Positions 54,840-64,000 of a stretch of 64,000 nt of DNA are shown here, piece after piece. Numbering within the stretch: position 1 is the first letter of the stretch; each line of letters opens with the position of its first letter. The notes under the pieces were generated by a model that was not told where the DNA came from, ran no database searches, and saw only the letters and a program-made list of their open reading frames with translations. The DNA comes from Semisulcospira habei (Eukaryota > Mollusca > Gastropoda > Semisulcospiridae). The stretch is from positions 127,790,120 through 127,854,119 of the forward strand of contig BTPG01000005.1 of assembly GCA_036245525.1 (NCBI GenBank), written 5' to 3'. A program made the translations under genes and the position numbers.

Positions 54840-55129
54840 GTGAGATTTCAGAAACACAGGCGGTCTGCGTCTGGTGGCAGGGAAGGGGGTTAACAGCGGC
54901 ACTCTGCGGTCTTGAGCATCACTGAACGCTCAGAAATTTGCCGTTTGGAACAGGTGACTCTAATATCGCATTTGTGGCTCTGTCATAACAATCTTAGATT
55001 TGAGTTGACGAACACATTTGCTAGCTACCAAAAAAAGTAAAGGGTCCAGTAAATCGTGTGTTTTCCAGTCTTTTCTGACAAACAAGTAAGAAATACTAAC
55101 CGTCCCTTCGCCGTTGCCAAACATATACA

Positions 55130-55185
55130 CAGTGGGCAAAGGCCATCGGGCCGACGTTGGCCCGATGGCTTTTTGCGCATTGGGT
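55130..55185. mobile_element. Family F MITE, shortest form
   Basis: GTGGGCAAAGGCCATCGGGC and CGACG, then TTGGCCCGATGGCTTTTTGC and GCATTGGG. Confidence 0.8.
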
Positions 55186-55318
55186 TGGTGCCGGTATCCG
55201 CGCCGTGGGCCGTTTTCAATTATTTCTATTGTTTGGACTGTCACCCACACCCGCTGTAGGTCAAAGACAGCGCCTGATTAGCATACTACAAGAAAATCAA
55301 TCAGAATTAGAAAGCACT

Positions 55319-55551
55319 AAAGCGGTCCGTGGCGCAGTGGTTAAGGCGCCTGCCACCGGCAATGCCAAAGGTGCAAGGTTCGAAAACGGGTTCCGGCGTC
55401 GGACTTTTCTCCTCTGGTAAGTGTCACCGTTAATTCGGGCGGACCGTCGGGGGTTCTTTCTCCGGGTACTCCGGTTCTTCCACCCCCCCCCCCCCCACCC
55501 CCACCCCCCACACTTTGGTACCGGTTTCAGGCCACTTTACAAATTTCAAAT
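55319..55551 (+). mobile_element. tRNA-derived SINE, 5' part
   Basis: A box TGGCGCAGTGG at 55330-55340 and B box GGTTCGAAAAC at 55377-55387 form an RNA polymerase III promoter. The body includes a C-rich stretch and runs up to AAATTTCAAAT, where the RTE insertion begins. It resumes at 57463. Removing the insertion and one copy of the duplication gives a SINE of about 410 bp. Confidence 0.8.
55541..55551. repeat. Left 11 bp target duplication of RTE copy 2
   Basis: AAATTTCAAAT, identical to 57452-57462. Its last T also starts the TCA repeat of the tail. Confidence 0.85.
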
Positions 55552-57451
55552 CATCATCATCATCAGTCCCTTGCCCGAACTGGGCGTTGGGGGGACTGAA
55601 AGGCAGCAGCAACAGACAGTGCTCTCCACTGAGTTCTATTTTGGGCGGTGGCAAGCAAGTCTGGCATCTCGAGTTCGGTCCATTCTTTTATGTTTGCGAC
55701 CCAACTCTTTCTCTGACGACCTCGCCGACGACTTCCTTCGAGAGTGCCTTGGAGGATAGTCTTGGACAAGGTGTTGTGCCAAGACCTCACATCAGCAAAC
55801 AAGTACAGACTTGTCAACAAGAAGATCAGGAAGAGGATGAAAGAAGCCAAAGAAGATTGGATTGAAGACCAGTGTTGTAGCGTGGAAGAGGGCATGGCAA
55901 ACGGCAACAGCAAGAAGGCTTATGAAACGCTAAGGACCCTCACCAAGACTCAACAGCGAACAGCCACAGTCATCGAAGACAGCAGCGGCCAACTCCTTAC
56001 GGAAAACACTGCTGTACTAAACAGATGGACTGAGTACTGCCGAGACTTGTATAACTACAAGGCTGAGCCAGACACCAGCATCCTCCAAAACAACCAGGCT
56101 GGGGCCAGGAAGGCTGAAGACCTGCCAGTGTTAGCTGAAGAGGTGGAAGCAGCCGTACGCGGCCTGAAGGGAGGAAAGTCTCCAGGTGTAGACAACGTAC
56201 CTGCTGAACTGTTGAAACATGGAGGAGAAGTAACAACGAAGGTCCTCACTACACTCTGTCAAAAGATCTGGGAGCAAAAGAAATGGCCAGTAGAATGGAC
56301 ACAGTCTCTAGTGATCCCGCTCCCCAAGAAAGGAAACCTGAAACAGTGCCAGAACTACAGAACTATCAGTCTGATAAGTCACCCTAGCAAAGTAATGCTT
56401 AGAATCATTCTCAACCGCCTCAAAACTTTCGCCGAGGAACTGCTGGCAGAAGAACAGGCTGGCTTCAGAGTTGGAAGAAGCACTGTAGAGCAGATTTTCA
56501 ACTGCCGCGTCCTGATCGAGAAACATCTGCAGCATCAGCGCGAACTCTACCACAACTTCATTGATTTCAGGAAAGCATTTGATCGCGTCTGGCACGACGG
56601 ACTCTGGCAAGTCATGAGATCGTTCATCATAGAGGAGGGACTGATCCAAATGATAGAAGCGCTTTACAAGAACGCCTGCAGCGCGGTTCTACTTAACAAT
56701 CAGTCAGGCGAGTTCTTCAGGACGACGATCGGTGTCCGTCAAGGATGCCTGCTCTCTCCTGTCCTTTTCAACATATTCCTGGAGAAGATCATGCAGGAAA
56801 CCCTCCACGACCACCATACTTCAATCTCTATTGGTGGCAGATCCCTGTGCAATCTTCGATTCGCAGACGACATTGACCTCATGGCAGGCAGCAATAGTGA
56901 GCTCCAAAACCTGACAGACAAACTTTCAAGTAGCGCAGGGTCTTATGGCATGGAGATCAGTACGGATAAAAGCAAAGTGATGATCAACACCACAAGCGAC
57001 AGCAGCAGCAACATTCACATGAACGGCCAGAAGCTAGAAGAGGTCAATAGCTTCAAGTACTTGGGAGCCACCCTGTCCAAAGACGGTAGTTGCATAGCAG
57101 AGATCCGTATCAGGATAGGTACAGCAACATCCGCAATGGCCAGGCTGGACAGGATATGGCGAAGTAACTCCATCAGCTTCACCATCAAGTACAGGCTTTA
57201 CAAGTCCCTCGTAGTGTCTATTCTACTCTACGGCTGTGAGACTTGGACACTGCTTGCAGACTCAGAAAAGAAAATCCAGGCCTTTGAGAACAAGTGCCTG
57301 AGGAAGTTGCTCCGCATCTCGTACCGCGAGCACAAGACCAACGAATATGTACGGAGCATCGTCACTTCCCTGGTGGGCCCACATGAACCCCTTCTGGCAA
57401 CCGTGAAACGGCGCAAACTTGCTTGGTTTGGCCACGTGACCCGACACAACA
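55552..57451 (-). mobile_element. RTE copy 2, 5'-inverted by twin priming
   Basis: On the minus strand, 55778-55552 carries the sense 3' end of the element (first-copy bases 2958 to about 3190, with the (TGA)n tail). 57451-55778 is an antisense block covering first-copy bases 2964 back to 1291. The two blocks overlap by 7 bases of the element (CACAACA) and join through one shared G. This order is what twin priming produces: a second primer starts on the RNA inside the element, and the two cDNAs join at their 3' ends. About 15 of 1674 bases differ from copy 1. An 11 bp target duplication flanks the whole. Confidence 0.9.
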
Positions 57452-57486
57452 AAATTTCAAATACAAGCGATCAAAAATCTCTGTAA
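55744..57486 (+). pseudogene. RTE reverse transcriptase frame within the inverted block
   Basis: 580 codons open across the antisense block. About 558 of them correspond to residues 400-956 of the first copy, including the RT with IDFRKAFD, QGCLLSPVLFN and FADD. The endonuclease and the C-terminal end are missing, the first 12 codons come from the inverted 3' piece and the last 12 from SINE flank. It keeps the proline of motif B that copy 1 has lost. It is a by-product of the inversion, not a gene of its own. Confidence 0.85.
57452..57462. repeat. Right 11 bp target duplication of RTE copy 2
   Basis: AAATTTCAAAT, the partner of 55541-55551. Confidence 0.85.
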
Positions 57487-57643
57487 CGGGCAGTAGCTGA
57501 ACTGGCCCTTCGTCTGTCTTGTACTGTGTTTGTCTTAAATGGCGTAAATCCGTGTCTGTTACGTGCGTGTGCGTGTTGGGTTTCAGTTCGCGGCGCTTTG
57601 AGTCGATTCGCCCAAAAATTGAGAAAAAGCGCCTATATAATAA
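57463..57643 (+). mobile_element. tRNA-derived SINE, 3' part
   Basis: Continues the SINE of 55319-55551. It ends with GCGGCGCTTTGAGTCGATTC, AGAAAAAGCGCC and TATATAATAACG before the (TTA)n tail. The GCGC...TATATAA end is shared with the SINE at 21893. Confidence 0.75.
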
Positions 57644-57644
57644 C

Positions 57645-57725
<81 letters not shown>

Positions 57726-57727
57726 TT
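57644..57727. repeat. (TTA)n tail of the SINE
   Basis: About 27 trinucleotide units. Confidence 0.97.
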
Positions 57728-58082
57728 TATTAGAAGAGCTACTATAGTCAGTCCATCTGCAATAATCTGTAATACACAAGGATTTTTTTTAATAAAGTCT
57801 CTTTCAGTCTTCTCTAGGTTTCATTTCGTTAACCTCACGGCTTCAAAACATTTTAACTTTTACTAGCACCCGCCAAGACACAAATTGGATCGTCTGTCCG
57901 TCTTTTTCGATCTTGACTCTCATTGGCCAAGTTATGAGGCCTAATTTTCCTCATTTAGTGAAGAGCAATTCAGGGAAGAGAACGAAGGAAATTGTCTTTT
58001 CCTGCTCTTCATTGAGAGCAGGACGGAAGTCGTCTGCTTGGACTCTGATCAAGTGGGCCAAAACTCATTCAGCGAACGACAT

Positions 58083-58165
58083 AAATTTGCAAGAGGCTTA
58101 GATTTCCATGAGTCCCGGCAGCCTGTGGGGGGCTGACGAGAATATGTGCTTCTTACAGTATGATT
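58083..58165. repeat. Family C core, degenerate
   Basis: AATTTGCAAGAGGCTTAGAT and CCATGAGTCCCGGCAGCCTG, then GGGGGCTGACGAGAATATGT. Confidence 0.6.
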
Positions 58166-58406
58166 TATTTATGTGCTCAGACGCGGCTGGAGAAGGACAC
58201 TGGAGGTCAGTTCACTTTAGTGTGCGATGGTCTTATGATATCCCTGCCGTTTGGACCCCGCAAAGGTCACTGCTGGAATTTTAGAACTGGCCTTTGTCGC
58301 TCCCAAATACGATGACCGCTGGATATTGGATTTTCTATAGAACACCATATAATCTCAATGATAGGAAAGATCATAAAACCGCTGGTTTCAGTGACATAAC
58401 ACGATG

Positions 58407-58602
58407 TTAACCCTTACACTGCCGGTTTTAATTCAGCGCCACAGAACCGCCCCAGCCGTCCCAGGAACATCATGTGATTCAAGTGATCCAGCAAGAGGCA
58501 TAGATCCTCATGAGCCCCCGCAATTGTGGGGGCTCATGAGGATCTATGTCTCTTGCAGCTGTATCGTGTTCACTACTTTTTTCGGCACTGAGTCACTGAA
58601 GA
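58407..58602. mobile_element. Family C MITE, near-complete
   Basis: TTAACCCTTACACTGCCGGT at the left. Core AGCAAGAGGCATAGATCCTC and GCCCCCGCAATTGTGGGGGC. Right end GGCACTGAGTCACTGAAG. Confidence 0.8.
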
Positions 58603-58895
58603 TTCTGAACGCAACCGAATAGCTAGAAAACTACCGAGTGAGATCTAGCTCTTTTGTTACTGTGCTTCTGCCGAGATTTAGCCAAAACCAGCATGACAAT
58701 TTGTTTTTAAGCGAAATTTTCATTGTTAAACGATGAAAATCTCGCTTTTCTGAAAAGTAGACTTAATGGCTTTCGCCAAATAGCGGTAGACTTGTTGTAC
58801 TCCTTTGCCTTGTTGTGTGCCTTTGACGGAAATTTCCAACCACTTTGCTTGCTAAACAGCCTTTCCTATACTCGTTGGAGTTCGAATTAACAAAT

Positions 58896-59098
58896 TTTAC
58901 CCCATGGCCGCATTTCTGGAATTTCGGAGGTGTCACCTAACAGTTATGTACCATTGCAGGAGATGGATCGACCATGATAATTCAAGGGTAGTGCCAGAAT
59001 AGCTTGGCGCCATCAGGCGCCAAGCTAATCTGGCACTACCCTTGAATTATCAAAGGCGAACCATCTCCTGCTGTTGTGCGCAGGGGCTAAATGGGTTA
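58896..59098. mobile_element. Family A MITE
   Basis: ATTTTACCCCATGGCCGCAT at the left and GGGCTAAATGGGTTAC at the right. The core palindrome CTTGGCGCC(ATCA)GGCGCCAAG is intact. Inverted relative to 63014. Confidence 0.8.
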
Positions 59099-59452
59099 CT
59101 GAACCCGTTTGCTGTCGGGAACGCTTTTTGTTGATGTGATACCCCTCCCCCTTTTTTGTTGTTGAGGTGAACCCCCCCCCCCCTCCCTCCTTAGCCTACT
59201 CCAACCGCAAACCCGGCTGTCGCAAGCGCTTTTTGTTCAGGTAATTCCACTCCACCGCCCTTTCCCTCCTTGTCTGACACGTTGGGGTATGGTAAGTAAC
59301 ATATCTGGCACGCTGGGCCCCCAGTAAAAAATATCTACCGAACCTGCTGACCAGAGGGTGCATGAGCGCGCCTGCAAAAATCAGTTCAAGGGACGCAACC
59401 TCTTTTTGAGGCATACCTGAAGTCACGGAGGAGTTGCTTTAAATGCAGGTCC

Positions 59453-59665
59453 ACAGTAACCTCTGGATATCAGAGTAACAAATCGCCAGTGGACCCATTT
59501 TTTCTTGTCGTTATATCCGATGTTTGTTATATGCGAAGTAATTGACGTTGAAAAAACTGCTGTTGGGACCTGTGAAAAAGAGTTGCAATATCCAACTTTT
59601 GTTTTATCCGACCTTGTTATGAGCGGAGTAGACTGTAAAATACATCCGGCAGTAGAGGTTACTGT
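59453..59665. mobile_element. pogo/Tigger-like short element
   Basis: Perfect 12 bp inverted ends ACAGTAACCTCT / AGAGGTTACTGT. Inside are GTTATATCCGATGTTTGTTA and TATCCGACCTTGTTATGAGC. CAGT...ACTG ends with repeated TTATATCCGA-type words are usual in pogo/Tigger MITEs. Assignment from motifs only. Confidence 0.45.
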
Positions 59666-60087
59666 ACGAGGCTGACAGGGCTCTCTAGATAGCTTTTTAT
59701 GGAGGAAAGTCTTATCTTCACATTCATGTTATGCAAACAGTGTCGCGGAATTCCCCTTTCTATCCCGCCATAACATGTTGACATTGACATACTCACAGGT
59801 TGTATTTTTAACGTTCTGAATATTCGCGTAACAAGGCGTAGCCTCATAACAAGGCCATATTCACCTAAACTCGTAAGGTTTTAACCAATCGAAAAGGTTT
59901 GTTTGTGCGTACCCGGAAGGGCAGGGAGAACTGTGCAATCATGATGATAGGTGCACGCCGCATCAATTTTTTTAAAACAATTTCACTGCCCGTGACTCTG
60001 AATAAAATATCTGAAGCCATTAGTGACGGAAAAAAACCTTAAGACCGATAACCGTTCTGCATTAAAAACGCAATTGACAATCAGTAG

Positions 60088-60146
60088 AGCCAGCAAGAGG
60101 CACAGATCCCCCGACAGCGGGGGCTCATGAGGATTTATGCCGCTTC
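60088..60146. repeat. Family C core, interrupted
   Basis: CCAGCAAGAGGCACAGATCC, then CGACAGCGGGGGCTCATGAG and GATTTATGCC. The right arm is cut by the element at 60147 and its end (CTCTTGCAACTGG) lies after 60621. Confidence 0.7.
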
Positions 60147-60621
60147 AGGGGCGGATCTGGGGGGGGGATCCTAGGGGTTCCGGAACCTCCCCTCCCCCCA
60201 TCCCCCAACCCAAAATTGTTTAAAATGCTAAAAACAAAGTCCCTTCATGGGGTGTTACATCCCCCCGCCCTGCCCCCCCCCACCCCCCATTTGATTATCT
60301 TGGCGAGAGTTTACAAACATGCTAACAATTCCCCCCCCCCCACCCCCCGCCCACCCAGCCCTTCCCTTTGTTTGATATTTTGTGGAGTGGCGAGAGTGCA
60401 CACACACACGCCTTCTACCTCTACCCCCTCCCCCTCAACCCCCATACCCCCCCCCCCTCGTCTCCCCTCTCCCCCTACCCCCCCCCCCCGCCCCCTGTGT
60501 TTGATTTTTCGGTCGCTGGAAGAAGGTCTAGCGTCAGGGAGGCCTTTTGTGTCAGGTGGAAGATCCCAAACAAAACGTTGGACCCCCACCCCCAGCCGGA
60601 GGTAACTGATCCGCCCCCGTG
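60147..60621. mobile_element. hAT-like non-autonomous element
   Basis: Begins CAGGGGCGGATCTGG and ends GATCCGCCCCCGTG. CAGGGGCGGA is a common hAT end. The inside is C-rich with GATTTTTCGGTCGCTGG, as at 9600. It lies inside the right arm of a family C palindrome. An exact 8 bp duplication could not be shown. Confidence 0.55.
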
Positions 60622-61096
60622 CTCTTGCAACTGGCTGTTGTTGAGTGCACATGTCCTCCAACTGTGCGACCTGGTGGGACGGGTGAGCGGTTGGCCTTTC
60701 GAGCTGCAAGCGATACGCCGACATGTCTGCTTAGCTGCAAGCGTTACCTGGCGGATACTCGTGTAATTTCCCTTCCACCGGAGCGTCTTTTAAAGAGCGG
60801 GTAAGTACATGCAAATGCATCCTCAGTCATTCCCCCTCAGAACCAGATGATGTAGATGGGATCTAACATAAGCTTTAAGGTAGTGCCATGATGGCTTCAA
60901 GCTTATTGCCTGATTAGTAATGTTACCACTTCAGTGTGAGGCGCACCAAGCCGAAACTACTTTTAGATGTGCTACTCTATTCAAATAGTTGCATTGGCTT
61001 GGGATTAACTATCCAAGCAGGACGATTATTAAAAAGACATATATCGTAAACGATTGTCTAACAGCCCTACATATTTCTCAGAATCTCGCTATTGTC

Positions 61097-61160
61097 AGCT
61101 GCGATCCTTTTTTTTTTTTTTTTTTTTTTTCACCCTTTTTTTTTCTTTTCATTTTAACCC
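61097..61160. repeat. Poly(T) tract
   Basis: T runs at 61108-61130 and 61138-61150. Confidence 0.9.
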
Positions 61161-61213
61161 GTATTGTTCAGTAGATTGCAAGTAGTAAAGGGCTTGTTCT
61201 ATCTATGTCAAAG

Positions 61214-61302
61214 TCCCAATGCCGCGCAAAAGGCCATCGGGCACGACTGTGTGCGGGTCAACGGCGGCCGACGTCGGCCCGATGGCCTTTTGCGCATTGG
61301 GT
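61214..61302. mobile_element. Family F MITE
   Basis: CCCAATGCCGCGCAAAAGGC and CATCGGGC at the left, GGCCCGATGGCCTTTTGCGC and ATTGGG at the right. Confidence 0.85.
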
Positions 61303-61685
61303 TTGTCGTAAGTGCGGTGCGCGTTCTTGCCAACTAATCTTATCAACAAAGGTATGTGACGACACACAAGGCCCTGGATTCTCCCGTAACACCATCGAAC
61401 GAACGAGTGAGCGAGCGAGCGAGTGTGTTTGTGTGTGAGTGAGTGGGTAAGTGAGTATTAATGTATAAACAAACTAATTAATTCATTAAGTGTGCGTGCG
61501 TGTGTACTTGCGTGCATGCGCGTGTTGTGCGTGCGTGTGGGTGGGTGGGTAATTGCAGTTGCCAAATCTACAAGGTGTATTAGTATTATGATAATTTTAG
61601 TTGTATTACGAGGTAGGCTTTGCCAGTGGTTCTTGTGCTTACCTTGGTAACACTGATGTGACTTGGGGAAAATAATCAATCCAGA

Positions 61686-62022
61686 CCAAAAAGGTGACTG
61701 CCAAGCGTGTAATATGCAAAGAAGTACCCAACGGAGAAAGAAACACGCTTAGAAAAGACGGGTACAACACAATTTATTAATATTTCGGGTAAATACCCTT
61801 TGTCAAAATAGACAAACAAACAAACAGAGAGATTAGCCGCTACTTATCTTCAATGGCAGAAGGAATGTGGCACATTCTTTCTGCCAATGAAGATAAGTAG
61901 CGGCTAATCTCTCTGTTTGTTTGTTTGTCTATTTTGACAAAGGGTATTTACCCGAAATATTAATAAATTGTGTTGTACCCGTCTTTTCTAAGCGTGTTTC
62001 TTTCTCCGTTGGGTACTTCTTG
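61686..62022. mobile_element. Head-to-head pair of Penelope-like fragments
   Basis: Two nearly identical arms of about 150-185 bp in opposite orientation meet at 61868-61871. Each matches 7345-7535. Shared blocks are AAGAAGTACCCAACGGAGAA, CAATTTATTAATATTTCGGG, TGTCTATTTTGACAAAGGGT and GAAGATAAGTAGCGGCTAAT. The GGGTATTTACCC mini-hairpin followed by GAAATATTAATAAA recalls a degenerate hammerhead plus polyadenylation-like tail of Penelope-type elements. Confidence 0.6.
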
Positions 62023-62082
62023 GGGAAAATAACTATGCCTCATACTGAGGGTTATCCGTGATCCGATCGAGGCAGGTGAAGA

Positions 62083-62140
62083 GCATATAGACCCCACGTG
62101 AGCCCCCATGAGGATCTCTGCCTCTTGCAGCTTGTCGTTC
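62083..62140. repeat. Family C core, deleted centre
   Basis: CATATAGACCCCACGTGAGC and CCCCATGAGGATCTCTGCCT. Most of the GC-rich stem is gone. Confidence 0.6.
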
Positions 62141-62163
62141 GCTCGCTCTTACACTAGATTTGT

Positions 62164-62192
62164 GTTGTTGTTGTTGTTGTTGTTGTTGTTTT
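62164..62192. repeat. (GTT)n microsatellite
   Basis: About nine trinucleotide units. Confidence 0.9.
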
Positions 62193-62221
62193 GTTTGTTT
62201 GTGATAATATGATTTAAAACA

Positions 62222-62275
62222 CAAGGGCTGGACGTGCGTTACACTGAAGTGTGCGTTCATCAGGCGCCGGGTAAC
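62222..62275 (-). ncRNA. Hammerhead-like relic of Penelope type
   Basis: On the minus strand the order is GGCGCCTGATGAACGC, then ACAC-TTCA-GTGT, then AACGCACGTCCAGCC. CTGATGA, a small stem and a GTC triplet are in the right order, but the GA of the GAAA core is missing and stem I does not pair well. If it is a hammerhead, it is dead. Confidence 0.3.
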
Positions 62276-62364
62276 CAGTTCATTCCTGTATCATATCCAT
62301 TTATTTAGCGCGCAATGGAAAAAAAACTCATATTATTGGCGCGGCGTGGAACAAAGCGGCGACC

Positions 62365-62575
62365 CCTTTAATTCCACGAAAAAAACGTGAATTCGATCCA
62401 ACTGCAAGAGACATAAATCCTCATGAGCCCCCGCATTTGCGGGGGCTCATGAGGATTTATGCCTCTTGCTCAAGCCACTTTGTATCCATGTTCCTTGGAC
62501 GTCTGAGGTTCTCTGGTGTTGAATTAACAAATAGTTCAGAAACACAGTCAGCGACCAGTGGCAATGAATGGTTAA
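62365..62575. mobile_element. Family C MITE, near-complete
   Basis: Core GCAAGAGACATAAATCCTCA and GCCCCCGCATTTGCGGGGGC; the right arm carries GGATTTATGC, matching the AAATCC of the left arm. Right flank TTTGTATCCATGTTCCTTGG, right end GGCAATGAATGGTTAA. Confidence 0.85.
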
Positions 62576-62791
62576 AAGGAAATGAAATGAGAAAAGAGAG
62601 CGTTTCCCCGGTCATTTTAGTGCCAGTGGGACAATAAACTTGAATTAGTATGAGAGCCTGAGAGCAAAAGAGGAAGAGGCAAATATCCAATGGATTACAG
62701 TCATTGAGTTTTCTTTAGTCCTGACAGCTGTTCAAGTTAGCCGCTGCCCTCGAAAATTGAATTGATTTGAATTGAAAAACTTTTATATCCA

Positions 62792-63017
62792 TTAACTCAT
62801 TGTACCCCAACACCGAAATCCATCAATTTTGCCGTTGTCCTCCGAAGAGTGCATTGCAGTGCGGGCAAGACACAGATCGACCATGATAGTTCAACTCCAG
62901 GGTGATGCCAGAATAGCGGCTTGGCGCCCATAGGCGCCAAGCTATTCTGGCATCACCCTTGAACTATCATGGTCGATCCTTATCTTCCTGTGGCGTGTCT
63001 GGGGTAGAATGAGTTAA
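62792..63017. mobile_element. Family A MITE, second subfamily, left of a pair
   Basis: TTAACTCATTGTACCCCAAC at the left and GGGTAGAATGAGTTAA at the right. The left flank holds ATCCATCAATTTTGCCGTTG. The core GGGTGATGCCAGAATAGC pairs with GCTATTCTGGCATCACCC except for a small insertion (CTCCAG, CGG). Confidence 0.85.
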
Positions 63018-63234
63018 CCCATTCAGCCCTGACGCACTACAGCATGAGATGGGTCGACCATGATAATTCAAGGGCAGTGCCAGATTAGCTTGGCGCCTGC
63101 CGGCGCCAAGCTAATCTGGCACTGCCCTTGAATTATTATGGTCGATCCATCTCCTGCAAAAGGTGCATAGTCGTTAGATGACACCTCAAAAATTTGGGAA
63201 ATAGCCTGACGTGCGTCGGGGTGAAATGAGTTAA
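63014..63234. mobile_element. Family A MITE, first subfamily, right of a pair
   Basis: Shares its left TTAA (63014-63017) with the right end of the previous copy. TTAACCCATTCAGCCCTGAC at the left and GGTGAAATGAGTTAA at the right. Core arms CAAGGGCAGTGCCAGATTAG / CTAATCTGGCACTGCCCTTG are perfect. Confidence 0.9.
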
Positions 63235-64000
63235 ATGTTACACATAAAACGGAATTTGCTTTTGGCCCACATCACATATATATCAACAGCTAAAAGAAAT
63301 ACGAAGATAGCACGTAAGTACACATCAAACTGTGTACAGAACATATATAAGTGCTTCCATTCTTCCGCTCCCCCCACCAGGAACACCCAACGCAGACCCA
63401 TACTCACTAGGCAGGCACATTACAGTTGTATTCCTTTATATTAAGTCACAACGAATAATTATTATTTCCACACCCACACATGCGCGCGCGCGCGCACTCA
63501 CGCTCGCACGCACGCACACACACACCATCACACATACACACACACACACCATCACACAGGGAGACAAAACCATCAGAGTGGGTTACCTACCATTTTATGT
63601 GAAAATGGGTTCCCATATTTCTATTTATTCTAGGGCTCTGGAGTTGATGCGAATGTTTAGAACTCACCTTGTAACTAAGCTCTACAACTTAAAATAAAAA
63701 AGACATTTTCTAGAAACAGAGCCACTGGATGGAGAAAAAATGGGTTTCTACCAATAATGTGGGTGCCTCTCACACAAAAACTGGCATTACAGTAGAAATG
63801 GGTGTCCTTGTCAAATCATTCATTTTAGCATGGGCATCTCAAGAAAATTAGGTGTCTGTAATAAGGTAAAGTTCACGGAATATTTGATGCTTCTTTTCCA
63901 CATTTATTTGATTGTTGTCATTCTTTTTTCAGCTTAATGTATATTCCTTCTTTTTCCTGCATTCAAAATGTAAAGCACAATGACACAACAACACAGTGAA
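63235..64000. other. Intergenic stretch with a (GC/CA)n tract
   Basis: Simple repeat at about 63478-63560. A phrase like GGGTTCCCATA / GGGTTTCTACC / GGGTGTCC recurs at 63605, 63740 and 63800, perhaps a decayed repeat. No gene seen. Confidence 0.4.

Noticed and set aside
55319..55390. Functional tRNA gene (Leu-like GGCGCAGTGG head)
   Set aside because: No closed cloverleaf; it is the head of the SINE interrupted by the RTE copy.

Overview
This is an intergenic, repeat-dominated window from an animal nuclear genome. The signs are a spliced gene with GT/AG introns, RTE-, L2/CR1- and CR1/Jockey-type non-LTR retrotransposons, tRNA-headed SINEs, long (CA)n/(CT)n/(ATT)n microsatellites and very many short palindromic transposons. 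A marine mollusc (perhaps a gastropod) fits best, because of the RTE type, the retroposon 3' end ending in GTTAAAC...AACTAACTAACC and the Penelope/retrozyme-like pieces. That assignment is inference; no diagnostic host gene is present.

Layout. 1-3190: a full-length RTE-clade retrotransposon with one intact 1025-codon ORF (endonuclease plus reverse transcriptase) and a (TGA)n tail. 3.2-8 kb: palindromic elements and a Penelope-like fragment. 8.1-13.2 kb: two 1.3 kb repeat copies in inverted orientation around a GC-rich, proline-rich decayed ORF. 15.1-15.8 kb: a 628 bp element with direct terminal repeats and a 13 bp target duplication, carrying a complete minimal hammerhead ribozyme on the minus strand. 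16-16.7 kb: a head-to-tail array of half-units of a palindrome family. 17.8-21.6 kb: the only host-like gene, four exons, with an in-frame TGA. 21.9 kb: a tRNA-derived SINE. 22-35 kb: palindromic elements, two inverted microsatellite pairs and a pair of unknown dispersed repeats. 35.4-36.7, 36.95-37.3 and 45.9-47.5 kb: three decayed LINE copies on the minus strand. 37.5-55 kb: palindromic elements, tandem duplications and a 42 bp minisatellite. 55.3-57.7 kb: a second RTE copy, 5'-truncated and inverted by twin priming, inserted inside a SINE with a perfect 11 bp target duplication. 57.7-64 kb: more palindromes, a hAT-like and a pogo-like element and a Penelope-like inverted pair.

The most striking property is the density of hairpin-forming elements, close to one per kilobase. 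Several families (named A, B and C here) end in TTAACCC...GGGTTAA, as piggyBac-type MITEs do. In many copies the two arms of one hairpin match each other better than they match the same arm of other copies, which suggests that arms are homogenised within each copy. The other outstanding signal is the hammerhead ribozyme in the 15.4 kb element, which looks like an animal retrozyme or a non-autonomous Penelope-like element.

All calls come from reading the sequence. Family and clade names rest on motif recognition, with no database search.
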